NCBI RefSeq assembly: GCF_024347375.1
Contig: NZ_AP025470.1
Span: 558,001 to 622,000 of the forward strand
Direction of reading: 5' to 3'
DNA: 64,000 nucleotides
Origin: Vibrio coralliirubri
GTDB taxonomy: Bacteria > Pseudomonadota > Gammaproteobacteria > Enterobacterales > Vibrionaceae
The notes beneath the pieces were generated by a model. It saw only the letters and a program-made list of their open reading frames with translations. It was not told the DNA's origin and ran no database searches. The position numbers and the translations under genes were made by a program. The number at the start of each line of letters is the position of its first letter. The stretch's first letter is position 1. Shown here one piece after another: positions 9,925 to 19,535 of the stretch.

Positions 9925-10087
9925 TGCTATTCTACCGCCCACAGTTTGGCCTCTATGACGCCGCTCATCAATACAAATTGAATGACAAAAATGGCAATGG
10001 AGAGCCAAGTTTCCAAGGATGTTCACTTCTTTATTTTACTAACAATTATGAAGGGAAGAAGTGAACCGCAATGAGAGGAAAAAAGTC

Positions 10088-12676
10088 GTGCTTGAAGCCT
10101 ACCGTAAACACGTCGAAGAACGTGCTGCCGAAGGAGTTGTTCCAAAACCACTAGATGCTGAGCAGGTAGCTGGCCTAGTTGAACTTCTGAAGAATCCACC
10201 TCAAGGTGAAGAAGAAATCATTCTTGACCTACTAGAAAATCGCATTCCACCGGGTGTAGATGAAGCTGCTTACGTAAAAGCTGGCTTTCTTACGGCTATC
10301 ACTAAAGGTGAAGTAGCTTCTCCACTAGTAAGCAAAGCAAAAGCTGCAGAACTGCTTGGTACTATGCAAGGCGGTTACAACATCGAATCTCTAGTATCTC
10401 TACTAGAGGATGCTGAGCTTGCTCCAATCGCTGTTAAAGCGCTATCTCATACTCTACTGATGTTCGATGCGTTCTATGACGTAGAAGAGAAAGCGAAAGC
10501 TGGCAATGCATCTGCACAACAAGTACTTCAATCTTGGGCTGATGCTGAATGGTTTACAGCGAAAAACAAAGTAGCGGAAAAAATCACCGTTAAAGTATTT
10601 AAAGTTACCGGTGAAACGAACACTGATGACTTATCTCCAGCGCCTGATGCATGGTCACGTCCTGATATCCCAGTGCACGCGAAAGCGATGCTGAAGATGG
10701 AACGTGATGGCATTACTCCTGATGAACAGGGTAGCGTTGGTCCAATCAATCAAATTGAAGAAATGCAAAAAGATGGCATTCCACTGGCTTACGTTGGTGA
10801 TGTTGTTGGTACAGGTTCTTCACGTAAATCGGCAACAAACTCAGTACTTTGGTTCATGGGTGAGGATATCCCATTCGTACCAAACAAGCGTACTGGCGGT
10901 GTTTGTCTTGGTGGTAAAATTGCACCAATCTTCTACAACACAATGGAAGATTCAGGCGCACTACCCATTGAACTGAACGTACAAGATATGAACATGGGCG
11001 ATATCATTGATATCTACCCGTACGAAGGTGTTGTTCACAAGAACGGTTCTGTGATTTCAAACTTTGAGCTAAGCAAAGTACTTCTTGATGAAGTGCGTGC
11101 TGGTGGCCGTATTCCACTGATCATCGGTCGTGGTCTAACGGGTCGTGCTCGTGACGCTCTAGGTCTAGCTGAAACGGATCTGTTTGCTAAACCAATCGAT
11201 CCATCTGCATCTGATAAAGGCTACACGCTAGCTCAGAAAATGGTTGGTAAAGCATGCGGCGTTGAAGGTGTACGTGCTGGTCAGTACTGTGAACCTAAAA
11301 TGACGACAGTCGGTTCTCAAGATACGACCGGTCCTATGACTCGTGATGAGCTTAAAGATCTGGCGTGTCTTGGTTTCTCTGCAGACCTTGTAATGCAGTC
11401 TTTCTGTCATACATCGGCATACCCTAAACCAGTCGATGTAAACACTCACCATACGCTACCTGATTTCATCATGAACCGTGCGGGTGTTTCACTTCGTCCG
11501 GGTGATGGCGTTATCCACTCATGGCTAAACCGTATGCTTCTTCCTGATACTGTAGGTACAGGTGGTGACTCGCATACTCGTTTCCCTCTAGGTATTTCAT
11601 TCCCTGCGGGTTCTGGCTTGGTAGCATTTGCTGCGGCAACAGGCGTTATGCCTCTTGATATGCCTGAATCTATCTTGGTTCGATTTAAAGGTGAAATGCA
11701 ACCGGGTATCACGCTACGTGACCTAGTGCATGCCATTCCTCTTTACGGTATCAAGCAAGGTCTACTAACGGTAGAGAAAGCCGGTAAGATCAATGAATTC
11801 TCTGGTCGTGTACTAGAAATTGAAGGCGTTGAGCACCTATCTGTTGAGCAAGCATTTGAGCTTTCTGATGCATCTGCTGAGCGTTCTGCTGCAGGTTGTA
11901 CGGTTAAGCTATCTCAAGAGTCTATCGATGAGTACCTGAACTCGAATATCGTTATGCTTAAGTGGATGATTGCTGAAGGTTACGGTGATGTTCGTACGAT
12001 TGAGCGCCGTATCACAGCAATGGAAGAGTGGTTAGCGAACCCTGAGTTGCTATCTGCTGATTCAGATGCGGAATACGCGCATGTTATCGAGATTGATCTT
12101 GCTGACATCGATCAACCTATCCTATGTGCACCAAACGATCCAGATGATGCTCGTCTTCTTTCTGACGTTCAAGGCACTGAGATTCAAGAAGTGTTTATCG
12201 GTTCTTGTATGACCAACATCGGTCACTTCCGTGCTGCAGGTAAGATGCTAGAAGAGTTTAACGGCTCGCTAAATACTCGCCTATGGGTGGCTCCGCCAAC
12301 GAAGATGGATAAAGACCAACTGACAGAAGAAGGCTACTACGGCATCTTCGGTCGTGCTGGGGTACGTATCGAAACTCCTGGCTGTTCACTATGTATGGGT
12401 AACCAAGCTCGTGTTGCTGATGCTTCGACGGTTATGTCGACGTCAACGCGCAACTTCCCGAACCGCTTAGGTAATGGTGCGAACGTTTATCTGGCTTCTG
12501 CTGAGCTTTCTGCTGTTGGCGCGATTCTAGGTCGCATCCCAACGAAAGAAGAGTACTTAGAGTACGCTGAGAAGATTAATGCAACGGCTGCTGATACATA
12601 CCGTTACCTGAACTTCCATAAAATGGGTCAGTACACGGACAAAGCAGACACGGTTATCTTCCAAGAACCAGCTTAG
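10088..12676 (+). CDS. acnB: Aconitate hydratase B
   Basis: Bifunctional TCA-cycle aconitase B / 2-methylisocitrate dehydratase, interconverting citrate and isocitrate with a [4Fe-4S] cluster. In E. coli the apo-form also binds mRNA. The HEAT-like domain is N-terminal, as is typical of AcnB. Cluster-ligand regions are visible as [12 protein letters not shown] and CSLCMGNQ in the C-terminal half. I place the start at the GTG at 10088, giving [16 protein letters not shown], because this matches the N-terminus of known AcnB proteins. A GAGAGG site also sits at 10073-10078 with 9-nt spacing. An upstream in-frame GTG at 10061 would add nine unlikely residues. The product is 862 aa, close to the 865 aa of E. 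coli. Confidence 0.97.
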   Translation: MLEAYRKHVEERAAEGVVPKPLDAEQVAGLVELLKNPPQGEEEIILDLLENRIPPGVDEAAYVKAGFLTAITKGEVASPLVSKAKAAELLGTMQGGYNIESLVSLLEDAELAPIAVKALSHTLLMFDAFYDVEEKAKAGNASAQQVLQSWADAEWFTAKNKVAEKITVKVFKVTGETNTDDLSPAPDAWSRPDIPVHAKAMLKMERDGITPDEQGSVGPINQIEEMQKDGIPLAYVGDVVGTGSSRKSATNSVLWFMGEDIPFVPNKRTGGVCLGGKIAPIFYNTMEDSGALPIELNVQDMNMGDIIDIYPYEGVVHKNGSVISNFELSKVLLDEVRAGGRIPLIIGRGLTGRARDALGLAETDLFAKPIDPSASDKGYTLAQKMVGKACGVEGVRAGQYCEPKMTTVGSQDTTGPMTRDELKDLACLGFSADLVMQSFCHTSAYPKPVDVNTHHTLPDFIMNRAGVSLRPGDGVIHSWLNRMLLPDTVGTGGDSHTRFPLGISFPAGSGLVAFAAATGVMPLDMPESILVRFKGEMQPGITLRDLVHAIPLYGIKQGLLTVEKAGKINEFSGRVLEIEGVEHLSVEQAFELSDASAERSAAGCTVKLSQESIDEYLNSNIVMLKWMIAEGYGDVRTIERRITAMEEWLANPELLSADSDAEYAHVIEIDLADIDQPILCAPNDPDDARLLSDVQGTEIQEVFIGSCMTNIGHFRAAGKMLEEFNGSLNTRLWVAPPTKMDKDQLTEEGYYGIFGRAGVRIETPGCSLCMGNQARVADASTVMSTSTRNFPNRLGNGANVYLASAELSAVGAILGRIPTKEEYLEYAEKINATAADTYRYLNFHKMGQYTDKADTVIFQEPA

Positions 12677-12818
12677 TTCCTCGTTATATTTGTAGCTGCA
12701 GCGTTGTTGACTGCGTACGTTCACCGGAGCGCCGGCCGCCCTAATTACATAGAGCTTCTATGCTCATAGGGATGAACGTACTTGTCGCCTAACTGCAACT
12801 CCAACTATTTAGAGGAAC
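12676..12818. repeat. ERIC-type intergenic repeat (about 143 bp)
   Basis: The segment begins at the last base of acnB. Its outer ends are imperfect inverted repeats (GTTCCTCGTTATATTTGTAG against CTATTTAGAGGAAC). It has an inner inverted pair GTACGTTCA/TGAACGTAC and the blocks CTGCAACTCCAACTATTTAG and TTGTCGCC. These resemble the enterobacterial repetitive intergenic consensus (ERIC/IRU) as I recall it, including the terminal ATTATTTAGAG-like block. ERIC elements are known from Vibrio. Because it is transcribed with acnB, it would form a long hairpin in the 3' end of that mRNA. Confidence 0.75.
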
Positions 12819-12830
12819 CCAAATGATAGA

Positions 12831-12857
12831 ACGTCTACTTCGGTAGGCGTTTTTTTA
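12831..12857 (+). terminator. Intrinsic terminator of acnB
   Basis: Stem ACGTCTAC / GTAGGCGT (one G-U pair) with a TTCG tetraloop, followed by seven T residues. It lies just after the ERIC-type repeat and ends the acnB transcript before yacL. Confidence 0.85.
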
Positions 12858-12974
12858 TGTCTGAATACTGGACGACGAGCGACTCGATCTCTTGATGACT
12901 TCGCTATATACTCTCGCCTCATTTTTGCCACAACCCTTTTATTGAGTCTCTTTTTATTAGAGCTTTGGAGCCTT

Positions 12975-13343
12975 ATGGAATTCGAATTTACTAGAAACAC
13001 TCTAATGGGCGAATACTATGTCAAATGCAGCATGGGCCATGAGATTGTTGGCCGTTGGCTTCAAGAAGAGATCGGTAAAGATAAGCAGAAATTAGATCAT
13101 GTGATGGCGTTGATTGAGCAATCTCGACAGGATTTGAGCAATGAAGTGACGTTGCTTGGCAAAGAGATTAGCCTTGCGATCAATGAAGATGAAGTAACGA
13201 TTCAAGAAAACGTGTTAGCGCATGAGCAAGAGATGGAAGAGGGCAGTGAGTTCGACTTCTATAACTGTGAAAGCCAAGCAAGCTGCGGAATCGATGATTT
13301 CGAACTGCTCATCGAACGCTGGATGGATTTTTTAGGTTACTAG
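12975..13343 (+). CDS. yacL: YacL family protein (UPF0231)
   Basis: Small conserved protein of unknown function, 122 aa. The N-terminus MEFEFTRNTLMGEYYVKCSM and the internal MGHEIVGRW correspond to E. coli YacL, which also lies next to acnB. It is acidic and soluble, with no signal peptide or membrane segment. The ATG at 12975 is chosen over a TTG 33 bp upstream, because a TTGGAG ribosome-binding site sits at 12965-12970 and the family begins at this Met. It is flanked by its own terminators and so probably forms a separate transcription unit. Confidence 0.9.
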   Translation: MEFEFTRNTLMGEYYVKCSMGHEIVGRWLQEEIGKDKQKLDHVMALIEQSRQDLSNEVTLLGKEISLAINEDEVTIQENVLAHEQEMEEGSEFDFYNCESQASCGIDDFELLIERWMDFLGY

Positions 13344-13433
13344 TCTCTAATACCTATTTGTTAGTCACTCAGAGCTTTGAAGGCTCCGTTGCCCAAAACT
13401 GGAGCAATAAGAGCATCACGCATTAAGATAGTG

Positions 13434-13465
13434 AAAAGGCCGCACCATATTGGTGCGGCCTTTTT
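13434..13465 (+). terminator. Intrinsic terminator of yacL
   Basis: Near-perfect stem (GGCCGCACCA with TGGTGCGGCC) with flanking A and T runs, located 90 bp after yacL and before the glnK promoter. The flanking A/T tracts make it potentially bidirectional. Confidence 0.88.
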
Positions 13466-13519
13466 CGTTATTACGACCTTATTATCTTCATCTCATTTAA
13501 AATCAATTACTTAACTTTT

Positions 13520-13535
13520 TGGCACGCTACTTGGA
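13520..13535 (+). promoter_or_regulatory. Sigma-54 (-24/-12) promoter of glnK-amtB
   Basis: TGGCACG-CTAC-TTGGA matches the sigma-54 consensus TGGCACG-N4-TTGCA except in the last element. It lies 48 bp upstream of glnK, placing transcription initiation near 13545. The glnK-amtB operon of E. coli is a classical sigma-54/NtrC target, so nitrogen-limitation control is expected. I did not identify the NtrC enhancer sites. Confidence 0.85.
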
Positions 13536-13573
13536 TTGTAATAAGAGAATTAACGGATTAAGTAAGAATTTAA

Positions 13574-13921
<348 letters not shown>

Positions 13922-13948
13922 AGAATTACAAGGACTGGAGACTTTAAT

Positions 13949-15178
13949 ATGGAACTTACAACAACAGTAACGGAACTACGTTACGCACTAGACACTTTTT
14001 TCTTCCTCATTTCAGGTGCGTTGGTAATGTGGATGGCAGCAGGCTTCGCGATGTTAGAAGCTGGCCTAGTTCGTTCAAAGAACACCACAGAAATTTTAAC
14101 TAAGAACATCTGTTTGTACGCAATTGCTTGTACAGCTTTCTTAGTGGTTGGTTACAACATCATGTATGTCGACAACGGTGAAGGCGGTTGGTTGCCATCG
14201 TTTGGTACTCTAATTGGTACGCAAGGTGAAGGCGCAGACCACTCTCTTGAATCAGACTTCTTCTTCCAGGTAGTATTCGTTGCAACAGCAATGTCTGTAG
14301 TATCTGGTGCGGTTGCTGAGCGTATGAAGCTTTGGTCATTCCTAATCTTCTCAGTAGTACTAACAGCGTTCATTTACCCAGTTGAAGGTTACTGGACTTG
14401 GGGTGGCGGTTTCCTATCAGAAGCGGGTTTCAGTGACTTCGCAGGTTCAGGTATCGTACACATGGCTGGTGCAGCAGCAGCGTTGGCTGGTGTTCTACTA
14501 CTCGGTGCTCGTAAAGGTAAATACGGTAAGAACGGTGAAATCTACCCGATTCCTGGTTCAAACATGCCACTTGCAACGCTAGGTACATTTATCCTTTGGT
14601 TTGGTTGGTTCGGTTTCAACGGCGGTTCTCAACTGATGGTTTCGGATTTTGAGAACGCAACAGCAGTAGGTCAAATCTTCCTTAACACCAACGCAGCAGC
14701 AGCAGCAGGCGCAATTGCAGCACTACTAGTATGTAAAACAACTTGGGGTAAAGCAGACCTAACAATGATTCTTAACGGCGCGTTAGCAGGCCTAGTAGCA
14801 ATCACTGCAGACCCTCTATCACCATCACCTCTATTTGCTGTAGCGATTGGTTCGGTATCTGGTGCATTGGTTGTATTCAGCATCATCGCTCTAGACAAAG
14901 CTAAGATTGATGATCCAGTAGGTGCTATCTCTGTACACGGTGTATGTGGTTTCTTCGGTCTAATGGCTGTGCCACTAAGCAACGCTGATGCAACGTTTGG
15001 TGCTCAACTATTAGGTGCAGCAGTAATCTTTGCATGGGTATTCGGTGCTAGCTTAGCGGTATGGGCAGTGCTTAAAGCAACAATCGGTATCCGAGTAACG
15101 GAAGATGAAGAACTTGAAGGTATGGACATGCACGATTGTGGTGTCGGCGCTTACCCTGAGTTTGTATCAGTAAAATAA
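13949..15178 (+). CDS. amtB: Ammonium transporter AmtB
   Basis: 409-aa Amt/MEP/Rh family channel of the inner membrane, with about 11 hydrophobic segments. The pore twin-histidine motif is visible as IVHMAGAAAALAG and VHGVCGFFG. The N-terminus MELTTTVTELRYALDTFFF runs straight into the first membrane helix. The cleavable signal peptide of E. coli AmtB is therefore absent here, as in other Vibrio homologues I recall. A short cytoplasmic C-terminal tail is present. It is co-transcribed with glnK and ends in a terminator. Confidence 0.95.
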   Translation: MELTTTVTELRYALDTFFFLISGALVMWMAAGFAMLEAGLVRSKNTTEILTKNICLYAIACTAFLVVGYNIMYVDNGEGGWLPSFGTLIGTQGEGADHSLESDFFFQVVFVATAMSVVSGAVAERMKLWSFLIFSVVLTAFIYPVEGYWTWGGGFLSEAGFSDFAGSGIVHMAGAAAALAGVLLLGARKGKYGKNGEIYPIPGSNMPLATLGTFILWFGWFGFNGGSQLMVSDFENATAVGQIFLNTNAAAAAGAIAALLVCKTTWGKADLTMILNGALAGLVAITADPLSPSPLFAVAIGSVSGALVVFSIIALDKAKIDDPVGAISVHGVCGFFGLMAVPLSNADATFGAQLLGAAVIFAWVFGASLAVWAVLKATIGIRVTEDEELEGMDMHDCGVGAYPEFVSVK

Positions 15179-15221
15179 TCAACAGTCGTCGCCTAATCTG
15201 AATGGGTTAGGTTGGACAAAG

Positions 15222-15251
15222 AAAGCCCCGTAACTCTTGTTGCGGGGCTTT
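15222..15251 (+). terminator. Intrinsic terminator of amtB
   Basis: Stem AAAGCCCCGTAAC / GTTGCGGGGCTTT with a TCTT loop, followed by a short T-rich stretch, 43 bp after the amtB stop. A few mismatches or G-U pairs are present in the stem. Confidence 0.85.
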
Positions 15252-15400
15252 GTTGTATTTACGGTTGCACAATATATAAACACGAGCGTTGAAGTTGGGC
15301 TCATTGTTTAAGGGGGATGACAAGACACAAAGTTGAAATGGTTTGTTACAAAAGTGAGAGTTTAAATGGTCTGAGTAGACGGATTTTTTGTTGGTCGTCA

Positions 15401-15428
15401 TTGTAATTATGTTAATGATGAATATAAT
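15401..15428 (+). promoter_or_regulatory. Sigma-70 promoter of fbpA
   Basis: TTGTAA (15401-15406), a 16-bp spacer and a consensus TATAAT (15423-15428) place the start of transcription near 15435. This overlaps the adjoining Fur operator, an arrangement typical of iron-repressed genes. Confidence 0.65.
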
Positions 15429-15436
15429 AACGCAAC

Positions 15437-15451
15437 TGATAGACATTATCA
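15437..15451. promoter_or_regulatory. Fur box upstream of fbpA
   Basis: TGATAGA-C-ATTATCA is a 7-1-7 inverted repeat that matches the Fur consensus (TGATAAT-N-ATTATCA) in 12 of 14 positions. It covers the predicted transcription start of fbpA, so Fe(II)-Fur should repress the transporter when iron is plentiful. Confidence 0.75.
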
Positions 15452-15473
15452 TTTCGATATAAAGGATTTTACA

Positions 15474-16487
15474 ATGAAGAAACTGCTAACACTTTCAGCT
15501 CTAGCGTGTGGTGTAATTGCCCCGACAGCAATGGCTGCGGAAGAAGTAAACGTATACTCTTACCGTCAACCTTTCCTTGTTGAGCCAATGTTCAAAGAGT
15601 TCACAAAAGAGACTGGCATTAAAGTAAACGTTAAGTTTGCTAAAAAAGGTTTAGCAGAGAAGTTAGCTCAAGAGGGTGAATACAGCCCAGCTGACGTTGT
15701 CTTAACTGTAGATATCAGCCGTCTATCTGAACTAACTAAACAAGGTCTAGTTCAATCTGTAGAGAGCGATGTACTTGAAAAGAACATCCCTGCTCAATAC
15801 CAAGATACAGATAACGAATGGTTCGCTCTAACAACTCGTACACGTAGCGTTTATTCTTCACGTGACCGTGTTGGTCGTCTAGGTGAAGAGTTCACTTACG
15901 AAGATCTAACTAAGCCTGAATTTAAAGGCAAAATCTGTACTCGTAGCGGTAAGCACCCATACAATGTTTCTCTAGTATCTTCGATGATTGCTCACAAAGG
16001 TGAAGCTGAAACGAAAGAATGGCTAGAAGGCGTAAAAGCAAACCTAGCACGTAAGCCTCAAGGTAACGACCGCGCGCAAGTTAAAGCGATTAAAGAAGGT
16101 CTATGTGATGTTGCTCTTGGTAACAGCTACTACCTAGGTAAGATGGTTAATGATAAAGAGCAAAAAGCTTGGGCTGACTCTGTTTACATTAACTTCCCTA
16201 ACCAAGAAACAACGGGTACTCACGTAAACATCTCTGGTATGGCAATGGCTAAATACTCTCCAAATGAAGAGAATGCCGTTAAGCTGATGGAATTCCTATC
16301 TGGTAACACAGCACAAAGCATGTACGCAGAAGTGAACTACGAATACCCAGTGAAAGCAGACGTTAAACCTTCTGAGCTTGTTGCTTCATGGGGCGAGTTC
16401 AAAGCGGATACTATTTCTCTAGATGAAATTGCAAACCACCACGCGGCTGCAATCAAGCTATTAGACGAAGTTAAGTTCGATCTATAA
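15474..16487 (+). CDS. fbpA: Ferric iron ABC transporter, periplasmic binding protein
   Basis: 337-aa periplasmic binding protein of the FbpA/FutA/HitA family, which captures ferric ion for import. A signal peptide (MKKLLTLSALACGVIAPTAMAA) ends with an AMA-type cleavage site near residue 22. The mature start EEVNVYSYRQ and the tyrosine pair in ALGNSYYLG are typical iron ligands of the family. The gene follows a promoter overlapped by a Fur box and is separated from the permease/ATPase genes by a terminator. This allows more binding protein than membrane components to be made. A polyamine- or sulfate-type ligand is unlikely given the tyrosine motif. Confidence 0.9.
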   Translation: MKKLLTLSALACGVIAPTAMAAEEVNVYSYRQPFLVEPMFKEFTKETGIKVNVKFAKKGLAEKLAQEGEYSPADVVLTVDISRLSELTKQGLVQSVESDVLEKNIPAQYQDTDNEWFALTTRTRSVYSSRDRVGRLGEEFTYEDLTKPEFKGKICTRSGKHPYNVSLVSSMIAHKGEAETKEWLEGVKANLARKPQGNDRAQVKAIKEGLCDVALGNSYYLGKMVNDKEQKAWADSVYINFPNQETTGTHVNISGMAMAKYSPNEENAVKLMEFLSGNTAQSMYAEVNYEYPVKADVKPSELVASWGEFKADTISLDEIANHHAAAIKLLDEVKFDL

Positions 16488-16520
16488 TTTATTACGGTAG
16501 GCTTCGGCCTAAGTAAAATG

Positions 16521-16560
16521 ACAACCTCAAGTCGCCATTTTGGCTACTTGGGGTTGTTTG
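16521..16560 (+). terminator. Terminator-like hairpin after fbpA
   Basis: Stem CAACCTCAAGT / ACTTGGGGTTG with one G-U pair and a 12-13 nt loop, followed by a T-rich but interrupted tail. It probably reduces read-through from fbpA into fbpBC. Confidence 0.7.
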
Positions 16561-16680
16561 TTATTGGAAAATCACTTTTTGATACAAAGCACCCCGTTGA
16601 TCCCTTGAGTTATTAGCATCTCACCTTGAAGTCATTAGAGTATATGGGTATAAATAACCCCACCATTAAAAGGATATGAG

Positions 16681-16728
16681 ATGTATTTGCAAATGCATTT
16701 GTGTTTCATTAAGCCTCGTTGTAGTTAG
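16681..16728 (+). CDS. Putative 15-codon leader ORF before fbpB
   Basis: An ATG with a strong, well-spaced ribosome-binding site (AAAAGGAT at 16668-16675) opens a frame encoding MYLQMHLCFIKPRCS. Its TAG stop lies 3 nt before the fbpB ATG. fbpB itself has only a weak site (TAGGCG). The arrangement suggests that ribosomes finishing the small ORF re-initiate on fbpB, or that the ORF is regulatory. No homologue is known to me. Conservation in other vibrios would decide whether it is real. Confidence 0.45.
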   Translation: MYLQMHLCFIKPRCS

Positions 16729-16731
16729 GCG

Positions 16732-18357
16732 ATGAAAGAAAAGAATTATTTATGGAACACCAGTAGCAGCATTATTGCTGTATTACTGGTTTTACCGATC
16801 TTAGCGATTTTTACGACGGCTGTTGGAGAAACGGATGAGCTATTTTCTCATCTGATGTCCACAGTGATGCCTACCTATGCCTACAATACGGTGGTTTTAG
16901 TCATAGGAACCATGTTCCTGTCTTTAGTTTTTGGTATTCCGTCGGCTTGGGTTATGGCAATGTGCCGTGTTCCGGGAGAGCGTGTTTTGCAGTGGGCACT
17001 TGTCCTGCCATTAGCAATGCCAGGTTATATCGTTGGCTATATCTTTACTGATTGGTTCGACTTTGCTGGCCCTGTTCAGGTTCTACTGCGAGATCTTACT
17101 GGGTGGGGACCCGGTGAGTATTGGTTCCCGGATATTAGAACCTTATCTGGCGCTATTATTGTTCTATCTCTCGTTCTCTATCCTTATGTTTATTTGCTGT
17201 GCCGCGCGGCATTTATGGAGCAAAACGTCTCCTTATTGCAATCCGCTCGTTTGCTAAAATGCTCACCTTGGGAAAGCTTCCGTCGTATCTCCTTACCACT
17301 TGTTCGTCCATCAATGGCGGTCGGTTTATCGCTTGTTGCTATGGAAACCATCGGTGACTTTGGTACCGTGAGTTACTTTGCGGTAAATACTTTAACGACT
17401 GCGGTTTATGATACTTGGCTAGGCTACTCAAGCTTAACGGCAGCTGCGAAAATATCGGCAATCATGCTGGTTATCGTGATCCTACTATTGAGCTCAGAGC
17501 GATACAGTCGCCGTAAGCAGAAGCTATTCCAGAATCAGTTCAGTAGCCGCGAAGATTTTCGTTACGACCTTTCTGGTTGGAAAAAATGGCTGGCACTATT
17601 CTGGTGCTGGGGATTAGTTTGCGTTGCATTCCTGTTCCCTCTTGGCCAGCTCATTATTTACGCCTACAAATATTTTGCTCAAAGCTGGACCCCTGAATTC
17701 AGAGAATATGCCATCAACAGTCTTTACGTTTCGGTAGCTGCTGCGATTATTGGCGTGATTATCGCGATGATTGTGAACTTTAACCAACGCGTTAGTCCGA
17801 GTAAGAAAAATCAGGCTTATATGCGTCTCGCTTCGATGGGCTATGCCGTTCCAGGCACCGTGTTAGCGATTGGTGTGATGGTACCTGTTTTGTTCATGGA
17901 TCACTTAGTCAATGACATTGCGAAAGTGATGGAGTGGGGGCGACCTGGTTTGATCTTCTCTGGTTCTATGTTCGCGCTAATTTTTGCCATGGTCGTGCGT
18001 TTTTCGGCAGTGGCAATAGGCAGTATTGAAAGTAGCTTGAGTAAAGTATCCCCTTCATTGGATATGGCCTCTAAAACCATGGGTTGCAATACCAATCAGA
18101 TGTTACGCCGTGTTCATTTACCTTTGATTAAACGTGGCGCATTGATCGCTGGTTTACTGGTGTTTATCGAATCAATGAAAGAGTTGAATGCGGCATTGCT
18201 GCTGCGTCCTTTCAACTTCGAAACTTTGGCGACTTATGTTTATAACTATGCCTCAGATGAGCACCTAGAATTGGCGGCGATGCCTGCTGTATTATTGGTG
18301 TTGGTGGGTTTAATTCCTCTGATCATCGTAAACCGTTCCTTGGAGCAGAAAAACTAA
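16732..18357 (+). CDS. fbpB: Ferric iron ABC transporter, permease
   Basis: 541-aa inner-membrane permease with two tandem binding-protein-dependent transport domains and about 12 membrane segments, as in SfuB/HitB/FbpB. Each half carries an EAA-type loop, for example ESFRRISLPLVRPSMAVGL and MLRRVHLPLIKRGALIAGL, that contacts the ATPase. It is separated from fbpA by a terminator-like hairpin and preceded by a 15-codon ORF. Its stop codon overlaps the fbpC start by one base, so the two are translationally coupled. The ATG at 16732 is the only plausible start but has a poor Shine-Dalgarno sequence. Confidence 0.92.
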   Translation: MKEKNYLWNTSSSIIAVLLVLPILAIFTTAVGETDELFSHLMSTVMPTYAYNTVVLVIGTMFLSLVFGIPSAWVMAMCRVPGERVLQWALVLPLAMPGYIVGYIFTDWFDFAGPVQVLLRDLTGWGPGEYWFPDIRTLSGAIIVLSLVLYPYVYLLCRAAFMEQNVSLLQSARLLKCSPWESFRRISLPLVRPSMAVGLSLVAMETIGDFGTVSYFAVNTLTTAVYDTWLGYSSLTAAAKISAIMLVIVILLLSSERYSRRKQKLFQNQFSSREDFRYDLSGWKKWLALFWCWGLVCVAFLFPLGQLIIYAYKYFAQSWTPEFREYAINSLYVSVAAAIIGVIIAMIVNFNQRVSPSKKNQAYMRLASMGYAVPGTVLAIGVMVPVLFMDHLVNDIAKVMEWGRPGLIFSGSMFALIFAMVVRFSAVAIGSIESSLSKVSPSLDMASKTMGCNTNQMLRRVHLPLIKRGALIAGLLVFIESMKELNAALLLRPFNFETLATYVYNYASDEHLELAAMPAVLLVLVGLIPLIIVNRSLEQKN

Positions 18358-19385
18358 TGAGTTGTGCATTATCAATTAAAGACCTGACTTGTAAGTATGA
18401 GTCGCAAACCATTTTGGAAGCGCTCTCGTTAGAAGTTGAGCATGGTGAAATTGTTTGTCTTCTTGGTGCGAGTGGCTGCGGTAAAACGACCTTACTGAAG
18501 GCGATTGCGGGCTTACTTCCATTAAGTAGCGGTGTGATGAGTTTGAACTGTCAAACCATTGATGATGGCGAGAATTGGTTGCCACCAGAGCAGCGTAACA
18601 TTGGTATGATTTTCCAAGATTACGCCCTGTTTCCGCACCTGACGGTAAACCAGAATGTCGGCTTTGGTTTGAAAGACCTTTCTGAGCAGCAAAAGAAAGA
18701 CAAGGTTCAAGAGATGTTGGAGCTGGTTCACTTAGATGAGTACGGTGACCGCTACCCACACCAACTTTCAGGTGGTCAACAACAGCGTGTCGCGATTGCT
18801 CGTTCTTTGGCGTACAAGCCTGACTTACTACTGTTAGATGAACCATTCTCAAACATCGATACTCAGGTTCGTCATGAGCTGATTTCTCAGATTCGTAAGA
18901 TCTTTAAGAAGCAGGGTGTTACAGCTATCTTCGTAACTCACAGCCGTGAAGAAGCGTTCGCGTTTGCAGATAAAATGGCAGTAATGAACCATGGTGTGAT
19001 TGAGCAGTATGGTTCGGCCTCTGAGTTGTATTTCCATCCTTCGAGTAAGTTCGTTGCAGACTTTTTGGGCGGCGGTAGCTACCTTAATGCACAACGTATT
19101 TCAGAGCATGAATTTGAAACCAGTTTGGGTATGGTTGAAGCTAAACCGCAAACGGAGATTGAGTTCGGCAATACATGTGAGCTTCTGCTAAGGCCCCAGC
19201 ATATCCAAGCAAGTTACGAGCAAGATAGTGCTATTTCGGTGCTAGAACAGCAATTTATGGGCGATCACTGTCGTTATGTAATCGAAGCGCATGGTCAGAA
19301 GTTATTAGCAACCTCGTCAGAAGCACTTGAAGTGGGTATGCCGGTCAACGTAAAAGTCGATACCAAAGGCGTATTGGCTTTTTAA
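18357..19385 (+). CDS. fbpC: Ferric iron ABC transporter, ATP-binding protein
   Basis: 342-aa ABC ATPase that energises ferric iron import. Walker A GASGCGKTT (about residues 37-45), the Q-loop, the signature LSGGQQQRV (about 137) and Walker B LLLLDEPF (about 158) with the switch histidine in VTHSREEA are all present. The C-terminal 100 residues form a TOBE-like regulatory extension, usual for the FbpC/PotA group. It is translated from the base overlapping the fbpB stop. No terminator with a plus-strand T run follows closely; the hairpin at 19432 serves the opposite strand. Confidence 0.93.
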   Translation: MSCALSIKDLTCKYESQTILEALSLEVEHGEIVCLLGASGCGKTTLLKAIAGLLPLSSGVMSLNCQTIDDGENWLPPEQRNIGMIFQDYALFPHLTVNQNVGFGLKDLSEQQKKDKVQEMLELVHLDEYGDRYPHQLSGGQQQRVAIARSLAYKPDLLLLDEPFSNIDTQVRHELISQIRKIFKKQGVTAIFVTHSREEAFAFADKMAVMNHGVIEQYGSASELYFHPSSKFVADFLGGGSYLNAQRISEHEFETSLGMVEAKPQTEIEFGNTCELLLRPQHIQASYEQDSAISVLEQQFMGDHCRYVIEAHGQKLLATSSEALEVGMPVNVKVDTKGVLAF

Positions 19386-19431
19386 AGAGATATAACGCGA
19401 TACTAATCGTTAAAATAATCGCGATAAAAAA

Positions 19432-19459
19432 GCCCAGCACTTTAATCAAAGTACTGGGC
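19432..19459 (-). terminator. Terminator of the chitobiose operon (after the phosphohexomutase gene)
   Basis: Stem GCCCAGCACTTT / AAAGTACTGGGC with an AATC loop. The T run occurs only on the minus strand, so it ends the long minus-strand operon. It could also hinder plus-strand read-through from fbpC. Confidence 0.8.
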
Positions 19460-19535
19460 AAGAGTTCTTCACTTATAGGCTTTAACAAGGCAGTGATTTG
19501 TTAAGTCCCATACAAAACTGCTGCACTCTATAAGC

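Noticed and set aside
10061..10087. Upstream GTG start for acnB
   Set aside because: It would add nine residues not seen in AcnB, and the GTG at 10088 has the better ribosome-binding site and homology.
18376..18852. 158-aa open frame on the minus strand
   Set aside because: It lies wholly antisense to the well-supported ABC ATPase gene fbpC, has no recognisable motif and no start context. It is a shadow frame.
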